Shown piece after piece: positions 43,317 through 55,767 of a DNA stretch of 64,000 nucleotides (its first letter is position 1; each line of letters starts with the position of its first letter). The position numbers and the translations under genes are program-made. This stretch comes from Posidonia oceanica (taxonomy: Eukaryota; Streptophyta; Magnoliopsida; Alismatales; Posidoniaceae): contig JAZBRS010000013.1 of assembly GCA_037176725.1 (NCBI GenBank), forward strand, positions 5,645,001-5,709,000, given 5' to 3'. The notes beneath the pieces were generated by a model, which saw only the letters and a list, made by a program, of their open reading frames with translations, did no database searches and was not told where the DNA came from.

Positions 43317-44831
43317 TAGATAAAATAGCAAAGGTGTTATGAGTGCTAGGGAGAGACTTACTACGAGTTGCAACTCCAGTCGAACCCTTCATAGTACACG
43401 AACCACTGTTACGACCCAAGTCATTCTTCCTTGGCCTACCACGTCGACGTTTGACAGTACCAATAGCCTCTATTTCACTCATCGAACAAGGGGTATCCTC
43501 CTGCATGGTGACCTCATTATTAATGACTTCATCCTAGCCACCCTTAGAAGCACTGTTACGGAGGTCTACCATATTTCTACCACTGTAACGACTACCACCA
43601 GCAACACCCGAACCCACCTTCTCAGAATCCTTAGAAGCACTTAACGACTCGCCAACCTCCAACAACTGAACATCAACCATAATGGAGCATAGCCCTCTAG
43701 CTACATCATTTTGCACAGTACCCGAAATCTGAGCATTACTAATAACACCATCGTCCTCTTCTTCATGAAAAACAGCACGAAGCATGTCTCGCACTTTTGA
43801 GTCTTCATCCCAAGAAAAAGAAGGTTTTTCAGCCACCACCAGATCTTTTTTAGAGACTCAAACACTTTGGCAATTGGCACATCTACTTGGTCTCTGATAG
43901 TCAAGACATCATCAAGCTTTAGCACTCTACCTGTGGCCTTCCACATCTTCTTTGCTTTACCCCTTCCATTAGCAAAACGAACCTGAATATTACCATTCGG
44001 ATGTTTTTGGTTAACACGGTGGGTTTCCTCCACATGAGAAGGTGCAGAAGCCTTCTTCTCCGGATTCCTACCACATGAACTCTCCATGTGTCCTCTCTTC
44101 CGACATAGATTGCAAAACAAAGGTTGGTCTTCAAACTTCATCGGCTGGAACTCCCCATCAGACTCCGTTCCCACATAAACCTCAGTTGGATACACCTTCA
44201 ATAAATCCAGTTCCACACAGAAACGAGCACAGACCGCCGTTGACTGTGAAGAAGTAGCAGATGCAATACACAACAATGGACCATATACCTTAGCCACAGA
44301 TTTAATAAAACCAGACTTATAGTAACACTGAGGTAATGCTGGAAGTGCAATCCACACTGGAGCAATATTATTCTCAGTTCTCGGACGAAACCACGGTGTC
44401 CATCGGAAAACTTTCAACATCTGTCCTTTCATAACCCATTTATCTCTTGTATAGATCTTTAGAAAATCAGACTCCATACCAAACTTCACAAGTAGGTGCC
44501 GGCGATCAATAACGTTTATATCAATAGCCCCTTTGACACCCCAGTTTGAGAGAGCCCTTTGCACCTCAGATGAAGGAAGATGTGAAGAAAAGAACTTGAA
44601 GATCAATGCCGTTTTGTAAGGTAACGACAGCTTCGCCACCTCCATAGAAGATAAAATAATAGCAGGCCTTCCAAACTTTGTCGACGGCTCCCTAACAGGA
44701 AAGTCGTCAACCACCGAAGATCCACACAAAGTATCAGCAAAAGAACGACCCTCCACACGAGAAGAACCTCCTCCTAGATCACCCATCAGAGAAGAACCCA
44801 ACAAGAAACCAACACGAATCGGAGAACCCAC
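43291..44831 (-). pseudogene. LINE ORF1 (DUF4283-like, CCHC finger, AT-hook-like end)
   Basis: Begins MGSPIRVGFLLGSSLMGDLG. Residues about 55-240 form the DUF4283-like domain: KTALIFKFFSSHLPSSEVQR, WVMKGQMLKVFRWTPWF and NNIAPVWIALPALPQCYY. Then CNLCRKRGHMESSC, a C-x2-C-x4-H-x4-C finger. The frame breaks near 43858. Segments 43534-43839 and 43291-43506 continue it in other frames, the last with KRRRGRPRK, an AT-hook-like motif often found near ORF1 ends. It is the RNA-binding partner of ORF2 in retrotransposition, by family knowledge. Confidence 0.85.
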
Positions 44832-45206
44832 TACTGCACCACCGCAACCCTAGCGACCAGAGGTTGAAGAACCACTGTAGACAGCCGGGGAGAGACCTCG
44901 AGCACCTTGAGCTGAACCCAGAAGCCCACGAAAGCCAGCCGGTGAAAGCCAAGAAAAAAGATAACCGAAACCCTAAAACGCAAGGAAGACGAAGGCAGAA
45001 AAAACTACCCAACCAACGAAGACGATAGGGAACTGTTCATGGAGCCCACCATCCACTCGCAATAAACCCGCAACATGGAACGCCGGAAGCCGCCGGAACA
45101 CGGCGGAGGACGCCGGAGCCCTAGCCCACCAAGAAAACGCCGGACCTCTCCTCTCAAAATCGCCAGACCTCTCTTACTCCTGCTGAGTCTATCCAATTAC
45201 ATGGTT

Positions 45207-45575
45207 GTTCATCTTGTATTATAAATTTTGTTATACCTTCTTTAGCTTCTTCTGCATTATATTTCCAATTTACTATTCCACTAGAACCTATATTCAATTT
45301 AAATTGTCTTAAATCATTGATATTATCTTTATCATGTGCAGCTATATATTTTTGAAGATGCCTAGCTATATGACCTACACCCCCACCCTTAGGACAAGTA
45401 TATCCAGTACTATAATAATTACAATAACACCTATTTTCATCAGTAGGATTTAAAGTTACATGTTCCCAAATCCATGAACTTTGTTTCCTAGGTTTTTGTG
45501 TGCCTGTGGATTGTGTTTGTGTGGTTTGGGGTAAATTTGACTCCTAGGTTGGGATGTATTCTTGGCTTGAGACAT
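45207..45575 (-). pseudogene. hAT transposase N-terminus with BED zinc finger
   Basis: Start at ATGTCTCAAGCC (45575). After a Gln/Thr-rich stretch the frame shifts into SSWIWEHVTLNPTDENRCYC, then GGVGHIARHLQKYIAAH, the W-x-x-F/V and C-x-x-C...H...H ligands of a BED finger, here with the first pair C-x-C/C-N-Y-Y altered. It ends FIIQDEQPC at the LINE junction. BED fingers bind the transposon ends. The upstream DNA (45600-46000) is purine-rich and holds no gene; the plus-strand ORF there is antisense. Confidence 0.75.
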
Positions 45576-46306
45576 TTTCATATGGATATGCCATTATAAT
45601 TTATAAAAAAAGTGATAATAAAAAAAAAATCTTGACCCCAAAAAGCCTAAAACCCAAAAATGGAGGAATTAAAAGTAGAGAAATTGGAGGGATTAGAAAT
45701 AAAGAAATTTTGTTGTTGCCGACGGAGGTCAGAGAGTCGGAGTCCAAAGATGAATTTTTGGAGAGTCGAAGCGACACTGCGTGGGAGTCCGAAGTCAAGC
45801 AAAACTTGAATTCTTCACTTAAGAATTTGAAGAAGTTTGAGAGAATGAGAGAATTTAGAGTGTTGTAAACTTGTAGTAGAGAATAGAGAGATGAGTAGAG
45901 AGTTATGTGAAAAAATGAGAGGTAGGAGGAGATATTTATAGAAGAAATGGAAGAAGAAGAAGAAGAAAAAAGGTTAAAGAAAAAAAATAGTCGTTGGGTG
46001 AACATTGGATTCTAACGTTCACCCCACCCCACTTCCAACAGCTAGTCAAACCAGCAGTTGGTTTTTCTTTTTTCCAAGCCGACCCGCCTCAACGATCGGG
46101 CCGGGCGTGCCTGGCCCTTGGGCCCAGCATGGGTTAGGGCCAACCTAGCCCGCCCTTCCCTTCGGTCGGGCCGAGCCAAAATACCGGCCAGTCCGAACGA
46201 CCAAAGGCCTGTCTGGCCTGATTTACACCTTTATCATTCCAAACCTCTAAATTCACGTCAGTAATTGCATTTATAAATCCTGGACCCCATCAGTAACGAC
46301 CTCGGT

Positions 46307-49027
46307 TGTCACCCTTAATTAAACCACATTTTCTTTTCTTTTTTAATATCATATATCACTACAGTCACTAAATCCAAATATATAATCTAAAATGCTATAA
46401 TCAGCATAAGTAAATTTAGATCAGATTATCTACCTAAGACCCTCAATGTATGGCTATGTGACTCCTTTATATGCATTTTAGATTACAAGCTAACATCTAA
46501 CCTACACTTGCAAGCGAGCTGACATCTAATCTGTACCTGCAAAACAAAAACACAAGTACACATAAGTGACCATCAAAAGTCACCCAACACACACTCCACA
46601 ACAAAACTAGAATACTCAAAACTCCAGAAAACCAACAGCACAAAACCAGCTTTGCAAGTCAATTGACTACAGACAAACCACGGTTCGCTAATGAACCAAA
46701 AGCATGAGAAACCAAGTCAAACTCGGGAGCATGCCAAAACTCAAAAAAACAGACGTCTCCCTAAAATCCGTTGCTACACATGCCAAAACAACTTAAAACC
46801 ACAGGAGGCATACAAATCTTGGACATGCATCAAAAGCCACAACATAAAGGCATCAAGTCATCGAATACTATTGTAAAACCATATCAACTCGGGAGTATGC
46901 AGAAAATCTCTAAAACAGCATCTCCCCAAATCTTGAAGCCACATAAGTAAAATCTCAGAAAACACAATGCACTCAGACTATATGACGTGCACCCAGAAAG
47001 CCATCTCAAGCTCAACGCCACACATGCAAAACACTGAAAACACGATACCACACAGGTGAAATCCCAATTGTGTTGCCTGACACCAAGTAACCGACTCTAG
47101 CCACAAGTAACTACTGAAGTGCACGCACAAGGAGCCTATCCGTCCCCTGTCCAACCTCTATGAATAACCCTCAACAATGCTAACCACACAAGAAAGCTGT
47201 CCTCTCTCAGGACATCACCAAAAATGAGGCATGTGCATCTACCTGTACTGACCAAACTACGCAAAGTCCACCCTCTCAGTATCCTAGTCTCAGTGTCCAA
47301 AGCTACCAGAGTATTATACCTCCTGGTCCAGCCAGTACCTCAACCCTCTGACCTTAGCCTCAATCTCGTGAACGACAATCTAGGTGTATCATAACTCTGG
47401 GATCCGATGACACTTATGTGCAGCCTCTTGGTCTTCAAACCTCAACTCAGCCTTTGTGCTCGACCACCCAGGAATATCATCATATTCCCTAGTCCTGGTA
47501 ATACGACCATTTGATTTCTTGATCCACAAAACAAATCAATAGTAAAACCGTTTGAAAACATTCTCATCATTTTCCTCAAATCATTTCGATAACATTTTAA
47601 ACTCATATCAACCACTGGTTCAAACAAAAAAAAATAGGCCACAATCACACTGTCAGGCCAACCCACATGACGAATTTGTGCCTCAAATACGCACCTATAA
47701 TCTACACCTGTCACTCACGTCCCAAGAGTAAAAACAGGGTAATAGAAAATACTACAACATGTAACTATTCATAAAATTCAACACATAATCTGAAAAATTG
47801 CGTATAAGATATCAAAATGAAGATTTTGAAAATATCTATCATTTTCAATTGAAAACACAAGATTCCAACATAAGGAATCCAAGATATTCTCATGATAAGA
47901 AGACATGCTCAAAACTAAAATATCACAGAAACTAGAAACTTCAAGTTTACTGAACATGGCACTTCTAAGGACTCAAATCAAACAAAAAATACTTGGAACT
48001 CATTCTAATCCAAGATTCTAAAGTCTGCTACCCAATGAAATAAGTTCATCGCTTTCTAACTCATAGGGTTCAAGTTATAACCCAACCAGTGTAAATCTGC
48101 AATCCAACGATACAACAGGGAATCTGCTAGAAATATCAAATTACGCACCACTGATTTTAAACTCATAAGATCTTGCATGACATACCAATTTAAAGATCTA
48201 GAAGTCTTCTATCTAAAACATCTAAAAACATTAAATTCCAACCTACAGAGCTCTAGTTATCATCAAAACAAGTAATGGAGGTCAAACTGGAGATTTGGAT
48301 TGCAAGGGCATTATGCTACTGAATTTCTAACATTTGAGGTCATAAAATAATTCAGAAATTTTTGCACAATATATCCATTTAAAGATCTTGAAATCTTATT
48401 TCCAATGCACTTTATTTCACTGAAATTTGACATATAGGGATTAAGTTATGAGAAAAACAAGATACAAAGATCATTCTGAAAACCCAGCACACCACCCTAC
48501 ACCCACGATCTACACGGAATCCCCATGCTACTCAGATTCAGAGCAAACTTGCTCACAACATAATTCAAAATCCATTCTTCCAAAAATATTAAATTATATA
48601 TCATTTTAAACATCTCAAAGCCATCTTTCCAACAAAACAAATTTTACAAAGATCTGACTCCTAGAACTCGATATATATTTAAATCAAGACACAAATGTCA
48701 TTCTGAGAATTAAAACATAGTAGAAAATCTGCTACTCCAATTCATACATTTATGGTATCAATTGCATATACAAAATTTCATAAAATATATCAAATTAAAT
48801 ATCTTGAAATTATCTTTCTAACAAGACTAATTTCATAAGATTCGAATCACCATGGTTCAAGTTATGTCTCATACAAGGCATTATAATCAATCTGGACAAC
48901 TATTGACAGCAAGATCATAAAGACATCTACACTTTCAAGGTATCAATACTTCCAAAAATATTGATAATATATACCAATTTGAATATTTTTAAGTCCTCTA
49001 ACTACTCCAATAAATTTCATGGAAATC
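46307..49027 (-). repeat. F: old AT-rich LTR (B-like), cut by D
   Basis: Its sense 3' end is ...GGGTGACA at 46307. The adjoining sequence (CTACCTAAGACCCTCAATG, TGGCTATGTGACTCC, TATATGCATTTTAG) parallels the G LTR end (ACTACCCAGAACCTGTGGTG, GGCTACGTGGCTCC), so F is a diverged chromovirus-type LTR in minus orientation. From about 48180 it contains degenerate repeats. The start is not visible because D is inserted at 49027. The only minus frame of note (47442-47714) has no recognisable domain. No gene. Confidence 0.55.
48180..49000. repeat. Degenerate 183-231-bp repeats in F
   Basis: The phrase ATACCAATTTAAAGATCT(T)GAAATCTT recurs in decayed form at 48186, 48369, 48600, 48788 and 48975, i.e. 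183, 231, 188 and 187 bp apart. Each is followed by a phrase like TTTCCAACAAGACTAATTTCA. Copies are very diverged, so the array is old. Confidence 0.6.
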
Positions 49028-51530
49028 TGTAGACACCCCGTTTTGACGATTGGACGTCGATGGATTCCTCTGGAGGCTTGCTCGGATTATGGTCTGGTGG
49101 ACCCGACGCCAAACCTACACCAAAACCCTCAAACCTACCCAAATCCACCAAAATCCCACAAAAATACCTCAAAAACATCTCTGTAGTGTTGGACGCTGCA
49201 ATAGACAGCGTCCAACGTTAGACGCTGTACATTCCAACGTCCAACATTGGACGCACCTAGCTAAGCGTCCAACGCACTGAGGCAGCAACCAGAGCACCCA
49301 CGATCTCCTTATGACTTCTGTGGCCTCTGACAACATCCCACGATCTCCCCTCCATGCCGCCACACCTTGCTGAGACACCCCCACCATGCCCTGCCACCTG
49401 AGCAACCCAGCAAACAAAACCAAAAGCTCACAACCCATTCAAACAGGAGAACACAGAGAGACAGCCAGAATTCAGAGGAAATTGAGAGCCACCAGAGCCT
49501 CCTAGCCTCCCTTGTGCGATCCAGAAGTGTTCCCCAGAGTGCACCGAAGCTTCCCGCACAGTTCCCCGGCCTCTAGGCCAGCCAGCAAGCTTGTCGTCCG
49601 CCCACAGTCTGCTGACTCCAACCAGCCACACACACCTCTGCTGCGACATCTCCGGCGCAAATTACAAGTAGGTACATCCTCCTCCTTAGCTCCTCGCTCC
49701 TCGCTCCTCCCTCAACCTCGTGAGGCTCCACAGTCGGGCTTCGTGGCGCTCCGGCCGCTCTGGTGGCCGAAAATGCAATGGATTCCGACGGCGAAAGGGA
49801 GGAGGCGGGTAGAGCAAACCACTCAATCATTTCTAGCGTAAAACGCATGTCTGTGATCGTTATTGCATGCTCTTGCTTATTAGCTAGCTAATTTCAAGTT
49901 TTCAATCGATTTGATCGCCTATGCATGATCTAAAGCAACCCGACGTGTTGGACGTTGGAGCTGGTACGTCCAACGTAGGACGCTGCCATTCCCAGTGTCC
50001 AACGTCCCTGTTGCTCATTTGTTGCTTTCTTTCCTTTGCAGTAGATTAAAATGTTTGTTGAGGTCTGAATCTTTGCACATACACCTCTCATGCATGCATC
50101 CACTTATTTTGTAATCTCATGTTTCATTTCTCTTTAAATGCATGTCAACTTAGCTGCATTTCAGTTTGATCTTAGTTCAGGGTGTTGGACGCTGGAAATG
50201 GCGCGTCCAACGTAGGACGCTGCCAATCCCAGTGTCCAACGTCCCTGTTCTCTTATAGTTCGTTTTTTCTCTTACAATGCAATCAATCATTTCTTGATCA
50301 TATTACTTGAAGCATGCATTAGCACACACACATCAGTATCATGCCTTGGATCTTGTGCTTAATTTCTTAATTGCATTTTAATTCAAATGCTTTTTCTATC
50401 TGAATCTGCCTTGCTCGTTGGACGCTTGGTATCCTGCGTCCAACGTTGGACGCAGGATGCTGTGCGTCTAACGCTTCTGTTTGATGTTTATGCTGCTGAT
50501 GCTTGATTGTCTTGATCCCATGATTACCTGCTTCTTGCTTTGATTGCATAGCATGATTTGTGCATCCCCTACTACTGCATTGCATTTAGATCATTGTCTA
50601 TCATAGCATGCATGCATTTTTCTTCAAAATCAGACTCCAGGTGTTGGACACTGAGTATCCCAGCGTCCAACGTTGGACGCTGAACATTTTAAATCTGCTG
50701 CATATTGTCTTTGAGCGTCAATTTCGTTTTGGTTGTCGCTTTCCGCATTTTTGTCGCCTCCGGTACATGCCTTGACACCCATGCATGCTATCGGACCCCT
50801 GTTTCATATTTTATACCTTGCATTGCTTGCTTTCCCGTGGTTTTCCGCCTCAGACTTGTTTTCCATCGCATGTCGCTATTCGCATTGCATGGTTTTCTTC
50901 GGCGTTTTGATTTCTCGCCTGCATCGCATTTAGGGCAATGACACTTACTGTTTGGAGTTCTTATGAACCAGGGCTCGCCCGGTTCGGAACACAGGCAGTG
51001 CTACTGAGCACATAGGCTACACGTTTAATTTCCCATATGTGGCATTCAGGCATTTAGGCATTTAAGCATACATTCATCGTCCCTTGGGCGTATAGTTAAA
51101 GGCAAGCATTGCCGACAATCCTACAAATGCGAGCAAGTTTAGCCAAGAAAGACCGATTCCTCGAGCATGTCGGGAGTGCCTAACACCTTCCCTGCACGTA
51201 ACAGGAGTCCTTAACCTTTCTCTGGCCCGTAGTGACCATTTTGCCCTCGTCCTTGGCACGAGTCATCATTTTGCATAGCATCGCATCCACTTGCATGTTT
51301 TCTATGCTTTCCTCGATTTTCCTCGTCTCCCGATTGAATAGACTAGGTAGCAACTCCATTTTTGTCTTATCTTCGTGTTTTTCTTCGCGATTTCCCGATG
51401 TTTTCGAGTCGAGTTTTCTCCCCAGATTCACTGCTGACCGCGGCTTCCCCCTCTCTCACGGCACGATCGCACGCGAGCTATGGCAACATGCGAGAACCGT
51501 CGTGGCCGAGCGGCGGGATGGTCATAGAAA
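49028..51530 (+). repeat. D 5' LTR
   Basis: Starts TGTAGACACCCCGTTTTGAC, nearly identical to the 3' LTR start at 63219. The end is less certain: the PBS begins at 51532, but the bases before it (GGTCATAGAAAG) do not show the CTACA seen in A1. It contains five dyad modules, a GC-rich block (49275-49850) with a splice-donor-like ACAA|GTAGGT at 49669, and the Tat-LTR end block with AACACCTTCCCTGCACGTAA (51182). ORFs in the GC-rich block are not called. Confidence 0.8.
49188..50680. repeat. Five dyad modules in D 5' LTR
   Basis: 49188-49273 (triple), 49947-50003, 50184-50240, 50417-50472 and 50643-50680 (second dyad lost). Starts are 759, 237, 233 and 226 bp apart. At 49947 the first dyad is GTTGGACGT with ACGTCCAAC, a joint change of both inner bases. 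At 49217 the arm GTTAGACGC pairs imperfectly with ACGTCCAAC. Confidence 0.95.
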
Positions 51531-51531
51531 G

Positions 51532-51544
51532 TGGCGACTCCGCT
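51532..51544 (+). other. D primer-binding site
   Basis: TGGCGACTCCGCT, equivalent to the A1 site but with the expected initial T. The match to the A1 pattern stops after 13 bases (TAGTGATT follows where A1 has GGGGAGC). Probably a tRNA-Arg primer, by comparison with Tat/Ogre elements. Confidence 0.65.
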
Positions 51545-51751
51545 AGTGATTTTAGACTCCGGCTTTCGTTTTGGCTTTCTTGCTTGCTTGGATTTTACAT
51601 GTTGCTTGCCTTATGCCCTTTTCCATGCCTTTTGCTTGCCTTATGCCTGTTTGCATGCTTTACTGCTTACATTGCCTTTGTTTGCTTTATTTATGCATTA
51701 CACATGCCTTTTGAGTGGTAAATGCTTTGTTTTACATAATTGCTATGCCAC

Positions 51752-54700
51752 TGTAGACACCCCATTCTAACAGCCAGAAAGTTGGTGGTTTTCTCCTGCA
51801 GGTTTGCTCAGACTCTGGGAAGGCACTCTTTTTCAAACCTAACCCATTTCCACCCAAAACCTTACCTAAACCCAACCCAAGCCTTTTTACACCTTTTTTA
51901 AACCTTTTCCAAGCCCAAGCCCAAGCCCGTTTCAACCTTTTGCCTCCTGAGTATGTTGTACGCTGGAATAGGCAGCGTCCAACATTGGACGCGCCCTGTG
52001 TTAGCGTCCAACGTTGGACGCCTTCTGCTCTAGCGTCCAACGACTCGGTTGCAGCAGCAGCTGTTCCACCACCTTCGGCTCACCTCCCGTCCACTCCACC
52101 ACCCCTCCGCACTTACTACCCATCCCCTCATGCACTCTAGGCCATCCACTACCTTCCAAGGCTGAGTAAGTGCACTTATTAGCCGTCTCTTCCACCTCAA
52201 CCCGATTTCTGCTCTCTCCTCTTCTCACTGACTTCAGCCGCTTCTCCCTGCCATCGCCACGACTTTGCCGGCCTTTTGGCAAAGTCCACGCCCCCTCCTG
52301 ACAACCCTCGTGGCCTCCACACACCCCTGCCATCGGCTGCAAAACCTGCAAATTCCTCTGCAAATCGCTGCCAACGCACATGAACCCATGCACCCACTTC
52401 ACAAACAGCGACCTTCACGCCTTTGCACCATTCACCACACGAGCCCGAGAGAGAATTCGCCACTTCCAGAGTGTAGAGCGAACTCCCACCTCCACCCTCG
52501 ACCTTTCGCCGACCTCTCCCGTGCTCCCAGCAAGCCGCGCGACCTCGCCTGAGTCCGCCTATCGCGAGCTTCCGCAACGCCGGCGAAGAAGGACGAACCG
52601 CCGTTTCAGGCCGCGCACAGGTTGGTTATCCATCCCTGAAGCTCATGCACGTTTGGTTGAGTGTTCCCATACGCTTTCCTTGCTTGTTTGCACAACACAC
52701 ACCCCTCCTCGCCTTGGCATTCCGGCCGCGAGGAGGAGGAGGTGGGTGGAGCAATCCACCCGCCTAATCTTGGCACCAAGCATACCACCATGCTTGTTGT
52801 CAATCACACTTGCTTACTAGCAAGTTATTTCGAAGTTTTGGATCGATTTGGCCACCATTCTTGGCCAAGTGGATCTTCAGTTTGTTGGACGCCCAGGCTG
52901 GTGTGTCCAACATTGGACGTTGCAGTAGCCAGCATCCAACGCCCTGCTGTGCCTTCTTTGCCTTGTTTTTTGCTTTGAGATCTGCCATGCTTTGCTATTG
53001 CTTTTTTTTTTATTGTGAATCCATGCTGCATATCTTCCTTACATGTTTTCAGATGCTATGCCATGTTTGCTTTTGTCTTGATCTTGTTTGAATCATTCTT
53101 GCATGCTTTAAATCATCTTGCTGTCTACCTGCGTTGGACACTTGGGTGAGCCGCGTCCAACGTTATTTGCTGCCATGCTTGCACCTTGCCTCTTTTTGAT
53201 GCCTATTCTTGATCCATGCATGCTTAGAGATGTCTGGCCCCTATGGCAACCATGCTTAGGCTTGCTAACCTCCTCTTGAGTTGCATGCTAGTTTTTCTTG
53301 GGTTTTGCCCCTTTACTCTTATGCATGCTCTCTTCCTTAATTGCTTATCATGGATTATATGCTTGGTATGAGTTCCTTTTCTTGATCTGGCATGTCATCA
53401 GTAGCTTGCATGCATGTTAGATGGGGTTTAGAGCTGAGCTCCCCCTTTTTACAGGTAGGTTTGCATTCTACAGGCGTTGGACGCTGGGGACTTCAGCGTC
53501 CTACGTTGGATGCTGCTGTCACCAGCGTCTAACGTTCCTGTTCATCTGCTTTGCTTTTAGATGTTTGCATGTTGCTCTGATCTACGTGTATGCATGATTC
53601 CTGTGTTTGCATGCTTGTTTAGCCTTCATTAGCAACTGCTCTTCAGCTTTCTTAGATCTTATGCTAATTTTAGGCAAGTTCTTGTGTGTTTGTGCCTCCC
53701 AGTACGTTGTACGCTGCTGTTCTTGGTGTCCAACATTAGACGCCGGTTCAGCTCACATCCAATGCTCTGGTTGAGCTTTATGCCTAGCACATGTTGCAAA
53801 TGGTGAGTTTCTTGGTTTCTTTTGTATCCTTGCTTGCATGTTCAGCCCATGTTTGTCTGCAGTAGTCTAAATGCATGCTTCCATGTTTTATTTATCATCT
53901 ATATGCCTGTTTGCTTTGCTGTCCCTTCCGGCTTGTGTTGGACGCCAGCCCCTCTGGCGTCTAACGTTGGACGCCATGCCCACGGGCGTCCAACGCTCTA
54001 CTTGCTTTGATTGCTAATCTTAGCTTACCCCTTGCTCTGAATCTGCATCTGATTTGCTGTCCTGTTTGCCCTGCATGTCATGCACCAGTTCTATTGCATT
54101 TCTGCATCTGTTTTGCATCTATATAGCTAGAATGCATCTTTTTTTTAAAACCTACATGCTGTCTGCCTCCAGCAGGTGTTGGACGTCAGCAGTGCCAGCG
54201 TCCAACGTTGGACGCCGCTGTTGCCAGCGTCCAACGCTCGTAGTTGGCTGATCCTGATTTTAAAATGCCGATTTCGCTTTGTTCGCCATTTTCCGTGTTT
54301 TATTACTTCTGGTGCCTACTACAACCCCCATGCATGCTATCTGACCCCTGTTTTGGTTTTTGCACCTCGCCTTTGCATCGTTTTTTGTGCCTTTGCATCA
54401 TTTTCCGTGCCCTTGCATCGTTTTCTGCACTTTCACCTCGTTTTCCGCACCCGCTTTTGCTTTATCCCTTGCATGTCGTTTGCATTGCCTAGTTTTCCCT
54501 GCAGTTTTGTTTTATCGCCTGCGTTGGCATTAGGGCTATGATGCTTATTGCCTAGGAGTTCTCACGAACCAAGGTTCGCCCGGTTCGGAACACTAGCAGC
54601 GTTGCTAAGCACATAGATAGCACGTTTATTTCCCATGCATGGTAAGCAAACATTCATTGCATTTAGGCATTAGGCTAGCATTTCCCTGCATTAGCGTGCG

Positions 54701-55106
54701 AGATTGCCTAAGAAAGACCGACTCTCGGACGTATCGGGGGTGCCTAACACCTTCCCCATGCGTAACAGGAGTCCTTGCCCTTTCTCTTGGCCCGCATCGA
54801 CCTTTCCTTCATCCTAGGCACGAGTCATAGCATAGCATCGCATTGTGTCGCATCGCATCCCTTTGCCCCCTCTTTGCATCTGGTTTTGCACATCTTTTCA
54901 TGCATTACCCTTGGTTTTCCTAGTCTCCCAACTTAATAGACCTGGTGGCGACTCCGATTTGTCTTATCATTTCTTTTTCTTCTTTTGCCAGCGTTTCCAA
55001 GTCAAGTTTCTTCCCTCGGATCCTGTCGCATATAGTGAGCCTATTTTGATCGGTGCACGCGAGCTTTGGCATCGTGCATGGACGATCAGAATTCAGGATT
55101 ACTACA
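51752..55106 (+). mobile_element. A4: solo Tat-like LTR (3355 bp) inside D
   Basis: TGTAGACACCCCATTCTAAC to GGATTACTACA, flanked by perfect GCCAC duplications (51747-51751 and 55107-55111). It is closely related to the A1 LTR (3465 bp) and in the opposite orientation. It shows the full plan: triple dyad, GC-rich block (52045-52760) with donor-like CACAG|GTTGGT at 52613, six modules, GCATCGTTTTCCGTGC tandem repeats (54355-54470) and the conserved LTR end. No coding region is supported. Confidence 0.95.
51955..54235. repeat. Seven dyad modules in A4
   Basis: 51955-52041 (triple, starting GTTGTACGC), 52884-52940, 53133-53161 (single), 53476-53533, 53706-53763, 53937-53994 and 54178-54235. Starts are 929, 249, 343, 230, 231 and 241 bp apart, almost the mirror of the A1 5' LTR values (905, 239, 384, 231, 230, 238). 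Five of the seven are double modules, four of them exactly 58 bp. Confidence 0.95.
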
Positions 55107-55454
55107 GCCACTACACATGCACATGCCATGTATACATGCTTTTTGATGTGATGAGTGTTTTCTTTTCACTATCATATCCACAAACACATTGCACATGCCA
55201 TACACATGCCTTTTGCCTTGTTGTATGGTTGTTTGCTTGCCATGGCTTTCTGTTTCTTTCCCCTTCATGCATATGCCATGCCTAGGATATTAGGAACATG
55301 ATTGCCCCCCTTTGGCTTAATTTAAAAGCAACAATAAAGCCAAACTTTAAATTTTAAGCACAACTAGAGCCAAACTTGCAATTTTCCCCTTTGGCTAAAT
55401 AAAATGCAAGTAAAACACACTAAAGCATCTTTGCATGATTGATCATATTAGAAA

Positions 55455-55679
55455 GCATGCATCTTCTCATCCCTGAGTCCACCCACTTAGTCTAAGAAGG
55501 ACAGTCCCAGTCTCTCGTTCGGTTGCTTTGGCACAATGCGAGCTGGTCGGTCTGTCCCCCCTTGTCTGGGGTCGTGTCGGTGCTACTAGAGGGTACAACC
55601 CATGCTTCAGCAGGGTCAAGGCCACTAATGCACCACCTGTTATACCTGAGCTCTGGCCAAGGTCGAGGCGGGGACCTAC
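55455..55679 (+). other. Conserved leader of D (interrupted by B5)
   Basis: Matches the A1 leader (8220-8510, minus) base for base over long stretches: GAAGGACAGTCCC, GGTCGGTCTGTCCCCCC, GGGTCAAGGCCAC and GGGACCTACT. The last match is split by B5 and continues at 57853 (TTTTTCTGACCTGG...CCTAGTAGGCTGCCTACTCAGG). The palindromic core is CCCC-N7-GGGG here versus CCCCCTGACAGGGGG in A1, so the ability to pair is retained while bases differ. Confidence 0.6.
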
Positions 55680-55737
55680 TGTAATATCCTGATTTTCCAT
55701 AATATAATTTGAGTTAATTATTTTGGAAAATCTTTCC

Positions 55738-55767
55738 CTGTTGCTGTTGTTGTTGTTGTTGTTGTTT
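55738..55767. repeat. (GTT)n microsatellite
   Basis: About eight GTT units with one interruption near the start of solo LTR B5. It creates a poly-Gln/Thr-like shadow ORF on the minus strand. Confidence 0.9.

Larger units (their letters stand above)
39008..45197 (-). mobile_element. Full-length L1-type plant LINE (6.2 kb)
   Basis: Flanked by TACATGGTT (38999-39007 and 45198-45206), with a short A-tail at 39010-39018 (T on the plus strand). The 5' part is GC-rich, as in LINE promoters. ORF1 has a DUF4283-like domain and a CCHC finger; ORF2 has endonuclease, reverse transcriptase, a zf-RVT-like segment and RNase H. It lies in the hAT transposase immediately after the codons for DEQP. Several frame breaks make it inactive. 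Confidence 0.9.
37074..46233 (-). mobile_element. hAT transposon, interrupted by a LINE
   Basis: Termini: AAATGTGTAAATCGACCGGCC on the left and the reverse complement of GGCCTGATTTACACCTTTA on the right, i.e. the (T)AAAGGTGTAAATC terminal repeat with GGGCCGGGCC-rich subterminal DNA that many plant hATs have. TCATTCC (37066-37072 and 46234-46240) is a 7-of-8 match for an 8-bp target duplication. The transposase runs on the minus strand from 45575 to 37374 with a LINE in the middle. Multiple frame breaks mean it is inactive. Confidence 0.85.

Noticed and set aside
45554..45868. Plus-strand 104-aa Lys/Glu-rich ORF beside the hAT start.
   Set aside because: It lies in purine-rich 5' DNA of the hAT element, antisense to the transposase, with no recognisable motif.
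49512..49841. Open frames in the GC-rich LTR block (49512-49841, 63703-63996, 52380-52820, 1666-2274), possibly genes.
   Set aside because: Both strands are open because of GC bias, frames are not conserved between related LTRs, and no domain is visible. Recurrence in the two D LTRs is just LTR duplication.
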